Below are positions 3,931 through 7,769 of a stretch of 7,769 nucleotides of DNA, in pieces (position 1 is the stretch's first letter; every line of letters starts with the position of its first letter). The notes below the pieces were generated by a model. That model did no database searches, was not told the origin of the DNA, and was given only the letters and a program-made list of their open reading frames with translations. Position numbers and translations under genes: made by a program. Source of the stretch: Gammaproteobacteria bacterium (GTDB lineage Bacteria; Pseudomonadota; Gammaproteobacteria; GCA-001735895); NCBI GenBank assembly GCA_003645435.1, contig QNFD01000115.1:1-7769 (forward strand). The letters are read 5' to 3'.

Positions 3931-6900
3931 TCAGGCCGGATCGTTTTGCGGACCCTCGCGGCGTAACATCACATCTATAGGGCCTTTGACATCGAGGTGT
4001 ACGTCTCGCTGCGGGAAGGCGATGGTGATCCCGGCTTTGGTAAACTTCTCGTAAATGGCGTTGTGGATTTCCGTCCTGCTCGAATGCCAATAGTCGAAAT
4101 CGGGCAGGTAGCAGCGTACCTCGAGAATGAGCGCATTGTCACCGAAACTACCGAAGGTAACAGTGGGTGAAGGATCTTTGAGCACGTGCTCGGCCTCGTC
4201 CAGGGCCTCGAGAACCAGTTTCCTCGCCAGGCGGATGTCGTTGCCATAGGCGACACCGACCTCCAGGTAGAGACGCATTTGGGAATTCGACAGCGTCCAG
4301 TTCAGCACCCGTTGTGTGATGAATTCCTTGTTGGGTACAACCATTTCCTTGCCTTCCCAGGTGACGATAGTGGTTGCACGAATGCGAATGCGCGCAATAA
4401 AACCTTCGCCATCGCCGACAGTGACAATATCGCCCACGCGCACGGGTCGTTCGATCAGCAAAATTATTCCTGAAACGAAATTAGCAACTATCTCCTGCAG
4501 GCCAAACCCGAGACCAACGCCGAGCGCTGCGACCAGCCACTGCAACTTGGACCACTCAAAACCGATATTGGAGAAGGCATAGACCACCGCGGCCGCGATC
4601 AGCACATACTGGCACAGGGTGACGATGGCGTAGCTCGCACCGGCATCGAAACGCAAGGGTCGCAGGATGGTGAAGCTGAGCAGACCGGCAAGATTCTTAG
4701 AAGTAAAATATGCTATTGCAAGGATAATCAGCACACGCACCAAATCCGTCAGGGTGACCGCGACCTGCCGCTCCAGGCCGTCCACCACCAGCGTGTGGCT
4801 GAATGGCAGCTCGACACGATCCAGAGCGCTGATAGCGGGCAGCAGTGCTCCCCACATAGCCCATAATCCAAGGAGCATGCCAAACACAACGCCAACACGG
4901 ATAAAGGAGCGACCCTGTTCTCCGAGTTGCCGGTAGTCGATCTCCTCCTCATCGACGTCAATGCCGATACCGCTGCCTTCGCTCTCCTCCGCCTCACCGA
5001 GCCGTTCGCGCTCCAGACGTGCTTCCTCACGGCGACGCAATATGGACTCGAAGCGCATGCGCCGCTCGGCGACGTAGAACCATCGCATCAGCAGGTCACG
5101 CAACAACAGCAGACCAGCGATGAGTACCTGGGTTTCCAGGAACACCGACGAAAATCTCACCGCCGCGTATTGATAGCCGATGGCGGAACTCATTACGAGC
5201 AAAAGCGGAACGAGCAAGAGAATGGAAACCCAGATAAAACGCCAACGGTTAACCAGGGTTGGTGTCTCGGCCTCGCGTAAATGTGCGTTGAGGGCGCTTG
5301 CCGGTCCTAACAAACGCCAGATTACTACCATGGTCACAATCCAACCGAGGATGAGTGCCGGACGACCGATTGCCAACGAAACATCTTCGATACCGGCCTG
5401 TTTGGAGAAAGCTACCAGGGTCCCGGTAAAAACGAACATGGGCGCAAACCACTTCATCTCGGTTAAGAAAGCAGTGCACACAGCCTCGGGCCAACGAAAA
5501 TGTCGACTCAGGCCCCTGGGCTGAAATATCCAGCGCGCTAGTGAAAAGGCAAACAACAGCCTGCCCGCGACGATCAGCGCATGGCCGACAGCGACGCTCA
5601 TGTTGCCGGGGTCGGAACGGATCAGCCAACCGATGAAAGCAATACCGAAGGGCCAGGCCGCCGCTAGCGCAACGCTGATCACCAATGCTGCCATACTGTG
5701 CCGAAAGGCATCGGTTCGAACCCGCTGTACCTTCTCGGAAAGTTCTACCAGTGCACGGCGTAATCGAGGTCGGAAGTAAACCAGTGCTATCAGAATAGCC
5801 ATTAGTCCCCAGCTGATCCAGCTATTGAGGGAAAAGGCCTCGAACGCGCTTTGCAACGATGCTGACCACAGCTCCCCCGATACCAGCCACTGCAAAGTGT
5901 TACTGTAATGGCCCAGGTTACCGGTCGAAATTGGCGGCATACTCGGAATCCACAGCAACTCGTCGGCTGCGAGCTGGAGGCTTTTCCGTACCGCCAGGGT
6001 AATACGTCCCTCGGTCTCGCTGAGTCCCGCAAGAACCAGCAGGTATCGTCCGTTCAGCGTATATAGTTCCTCCGCGTTCCTGCGCTGAGCGACCAGAAGA
6101 TCTTTCACCTCGTTGCGAATCCAGGGCTCACCCAGTTCTGCAATTCGTTTATCGGAAATCGATTCGAGTATCTCTGAAGCTACAATCTCCGGCAGCAAGA
6201 GCGTTCGAAAACTGCGCTCCAGTTCTATGCGTGCATCTACTGCTCGCTCCGTTTCAACCCGCCGGTTTGCCGCAGCCTGCTCTAGCTGGACTATCGACGG
6301 CAGACCCACGAGACGATCACGAATCAGCCTTCCCATGGCCGGGTTGGGTCCGATCCGGCTAAGCCGGCGTTGCGTGTACTCGAGATCTACTTCGAATAGC
6401 CCGACTCGCGCGTGTTCGTCGCGAAGCAGGCGGGCGGCTTCCATTTCCAGCTCCATTGTATCTTCGATCTGTTTGCGCAGTCTCTGGTTTTTGATGGCCA
6501 ATTGCCACATCGCATCGGGCATCGCGGACATGGAGGCGGCTTCAACCTCCGCGTTTTCGCGTTCCTCGCGAGCCTTGTTGATACGCACTGATTCAATCGC
6601 TCTTTTCAGCGACTCGTACCTGGCCGTGAGCCGATTGACCTCAAGCAATGCGATCTCTAATTCCAGAATCTCGAGTCGCATCAAATGGTCGAAGTTTGCG
6701 AACCACTCGCGGGCCAGATCGCGCTTTGCCTGTCGCTCGTCGCGCAGCGTCAATTCAATATACTGACGTGCATCGAAAAGCGTGCCCGGATCTCCTCGTG
6801 TGATTTCTTCGCGCTGATCAGTCTCCCCACTGATCCGCCTGTTCAGGCTTACATCGTCAATGCCGATGGTCGCCACCGGCCTGATGGAAAGCTGTCGGAT

Positions 6901-7386
6901 AGCAACTCGATTTCGATAGAATTCATCGCGTGCGAGGTCGAGATTCCGGCGTGCGCGATCCGCGAGCGTGGATATCTCCTCGACAGGCAAATTGTCGAAC
7001 TGTTCGGGCGAGATCACGAATTTCTTATCCGCCTGCGCGAGCTGCAAACTCAGTTCTGAGATGCGCGCCGGCGCCGCGGCGGCACGCGCACGTACCGCTT
7101 TCGCTTCCAGGGTCAGTTTTTCAGTCGTATGAATCGCCTGAATTGCCCGATCAAACAAAGCCAGGGCCGTGGCCTTCTGGCTCTTGGTGAGGAAGGTATC
7201 GTTCGCTGCTTCCTCGCGCCGCTCGGTAATCTTCGCCAGGGTCACATTATTGGGCTCAGACAAGCTCGATACCAAGGGCTCAATGACTGTGGACTCAGTG
7301 GCTTCCTGAGCATCAACAGTTGTCCAGCCAAAGGCAGTGAAAAAAATAAAGGCCAGAGCGAAAAGGTATAAGGATTTTATCTTCAT
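3931..7386 (-). CDS. mscK: MscK/KefA-type mechanosensitive channel (MscS superfamily)
   Basis: This 1151-residue inner-membrane channel opens under membrane tension to release solutes during hypo-osmotic shock; E. coli MscK (1120 residues) also responds to external potassium. A signal peptide spans about residues 1-26 (hydrophobic YLFALAFIFFTAFGW, likely cut after VDA). A long periplasmic coiled-coil region follows, about 45-480. I count eleven hydrophobic segments, near 523-540, 565-590, 600-620, 645-662, 675-693, 716-738, 750-768, 830-852, 880-898, 918-940 and 947-978, as expected for MscK. A highly charged loop (775-820) lies between segments seven and eight. The last segment is the Gly/Ala-rich pore helix LVAALGVGLGFGLQEIVANF (951-970), followed by ERPVRVGD, the beta domain with VVPNKEFI, and the alpha/beta vestibule domain ending near HLDV. 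The ATG at 7384-7386 is taken as start; a TTG immediately precedes it in frame. No clear Shine-Dalgarno is seen. The gene lies 109 bases downstream of metH on the same strand and may be cotranscribed. Confidence 0.93.
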   Translation of the reverse strand: MKIKSLYLFALAFIFFTAFGWTTVDAQEATESTVIEPLVSSLSEPNNVTLAKITERREEAANDTFLTKSQKATALALFDRAIQAIHTTEKLTLEAKAVRARAAAAPARISELSLQLAQADKKFVISPEQFDNLPVEEISTLADRARRNLDLARDEFYRNRVAIRQLSIRPVATIGIDDVSLNRRISGETDQREEITRGDPGTLFDARQYIELTLRDERQAKRDLAREWFANFDHLMRLEILELEIALLEVNRLTARYESLKRAIESVRINKAREERENAEVEAASMSAMPDAMWQLAIKNQRLRKQIEDTMELEMEAARLLRDEHARVGLFEVDLEYTQRRLSRIGPNPAMGRLIRDRLVGLPSIVQLEQAAANRRVETERAVDARIELERSFRTLLLPEIVASEILESISDKRIAELGEPWIRNEVKDLLVAQRRNAEELYTLNGRYLLVLAGLSETEGRITLAVRKSLQLAADELLWIPSMPPISTGNLGHYSNTLQWLVSGELWSASLQSAFEAFSLNSWISWGLMAILIALVYFRPRLRRALVELSEKVQRVRTDAFRHSMAALVISVALAAAWPFGIAFIGWLIRSDPGNMSVAVGHALIVAGRLLFAFSLARWIFQPRGLSRHFRWPEAVCTAFLTEMKWFAPMFVFTGTLVAFSKQAGIEDVSLAIGRPALILGWIVTMVVIWRLLGPASALNAHLREAETPTLVNRWRFIWVSILLLVPLLLVMSSAIGYQYAAVRFSSVFLETQVLIAGLLLLRDLLMRWFYVAERRMRFESILRRREEARLERERLGEAEESEGSGIGIDVDEEEIDYRQLGEQGRSFIRVGVVFGMLLGLWAMWGALLPAISALDRVELPFSHTLVVDGLERQVAVTLTDLVRVLIILAIAYFTSKNLAGLLSFTILRPLRFDAGASYAIVTLCQYVLIAAAVVYAFSNIGFEWSKLQWLVAALGVGLGFGLQEIVANFVSGIILLIERPVRVGDIVTVGDGEGFIARIRIRATTIVTWEGKEMVVPNKEFITQRVLNWTLSNSQMRLYLEVGVAYGNDIRLARKLVLEALDEAEHVLKDPSPTVTFGSFGDNALILEVRCYLPDFDYWHSSRTEIHNAIYEKFTKAGITIAFPQRDVHLDVKGPIDVMLRREGPQNDPA

Positions 7387-7495
7387 CAATCGATCGGAAA
7401 CTACGATACCGGAAGCATAAACACTCTTATTAATGAAAATACAGGCTAATGCGAAACAGTTTACTTAATTATTTGCCTCCACATTACCCGCTGGT

Positions 7496-7769
7496 TTATG
7501 CCACTAACGCCTTTGTCTGGTAGGTATCATCGCCCGTATCTCCTGATTCCGGAAGATAGCCAAGATTAGACGCCAGGTTTTTCTCGGCCGCGGCGATATC
7601 GAGACCTGCACGGCTTGCGTAATCGGCCAGCTGATCCGGTGCGATCTTACCGACGCCGAAGTACTGTGCCTGCGGGTGCGAAAAGTACCAGCCGCTCACC
7701 GATGCCGCGGGCCACATCGCGAGTGACTCGGTGAGGTTGATGCCTGTGGTATTTTCGACGTCGAGAAGA
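7496..7769 (-). CDS. metH: Cobalamin-dependent methionine synthase, C-terminal end (partial)
   Basis: The reading frame enters at the right edge and ends at the stop codon at 7496-7498, giving about 90 residues of the C-terminal AdoMet-binding reactivation domain of MetH. The landmarks are GINLTESLAMWPAASVSG, then WYFSHPQAQYFGVGKIAPDQ and the near-terminal NLGY. The full enzyme (about 1200 residues) transfers a methyl group from 5-methyltetrahydrofolate through cobalamin to homocysteine; this domain uses AdoMet and flavodoxin to rescue oxidised cobalamin. The upstream domains lie outside the window. After NLGY there is a 19-residue acidic and polar tail (starting LPESGDTGDD) that is longer than the short ending in E. 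coli. The 109 bases down to mscK show no clear terminator. Confidence 0.95.
   Translation of the reverse strand, partial: LLDVENTTGINLTESLAMWPAASVSGWYFSHPQAQYFGVGKIAPDQLADYASRAGLDIAAAEKNLASNLGYLPESGDTGDDTYQTKALVA

Noticed and set aside
6113..6766. A 217-codon plus-strand frame opposite mscK
   Set aside because: It is serine/arginine-rich and lies antisense to the coiled-coil region of mscK, whose homology is clear. It is the shadow of a GC-rich gene; the other long frames over 3931-7389 are rejected for the same reason.
7403..7431. A lac-promoter-like segment upstream of mscK on the minus strand (TTTATGCTTCCGG followed by TATCGT)
   Set aside because: The match to the lac spacer is striking, but the -35 hexamer at 17 bp spacing is AATAAG, far from TTGACA, and spacer similarity has no functional meaning. 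A promoter cannot be supported.

Overview
The window looks like a piece of a proteobacterial chromosome, most likely a marine or environmental gammaproteobacterium. This rests on its right half, which carries the 3' end of metH (cobalamin-dependent methionine synthase) and a full-length MscK/KefA-type mechanosensitive channel. Both are on the minus strand in GC-rich DNA. I cannot name the genus.

Positions 1 to about 3730 are different: AT-richer, with all genes on the plus strand, and with short unrelated accessory genes separated by structured spacers. In order they are a GNAT acetyltransferase (140-589), a PdxJ-type pyridoxine 5'-phosphate synthase of the subtype I associate with Bacteroidetes (786-1523), the C-terminal remnant of a SnoaL/NTF2-like protein (1524-1712), an EthD-domain protein (1778-2140), a possible decayed reading frame (2240-2422), a YhbS-like GNAT acetyltransferase (2485-3015) and a PPOX-class flavin enzyme of the DR_2398/MSMEG_1061 type (3118-3723).

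Four genes (the GNAT at 140, EthD, the YhbS-like GNAT and the PPOX gene) are followed, 2 to 7 bases after the stop codon, by a related motif of the form GCTRRC. In three cases the motif pairs with a GTT-containing box 60-75 bases downstream, and the DNA between can fold into an imperfect hairpin with extrahelical bases. This is the layout of integron attC recombination sites. I therefore propose that the left half is a cassette array with no integrase visible in the window (a CALIN, or the end of a larger chromosomal integron). On that reading the cassettes are about 120-661 (GNAT), 662-2203 (pdxJ, SnoaL-like remnant, EthD), 2204-3098 (YhbS-like GNAT) and 3099 to a decayed site near 3726 (PPOX).

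Positions 3724-3930 form the junction. They hold a half attC-like motif and a 65-base imperfect palindrome between the convergent PPOX and mscK genes. From 3931 to the right edge the DNA is ordinary core genome. The accessory genes do not form an obvious pathway. PdxJ makes pyridoxine phosphate and the PPOX protein shares a fold with PdxH, but it belongs to a different subfamily, so a vitamin B6 operon is not supported.
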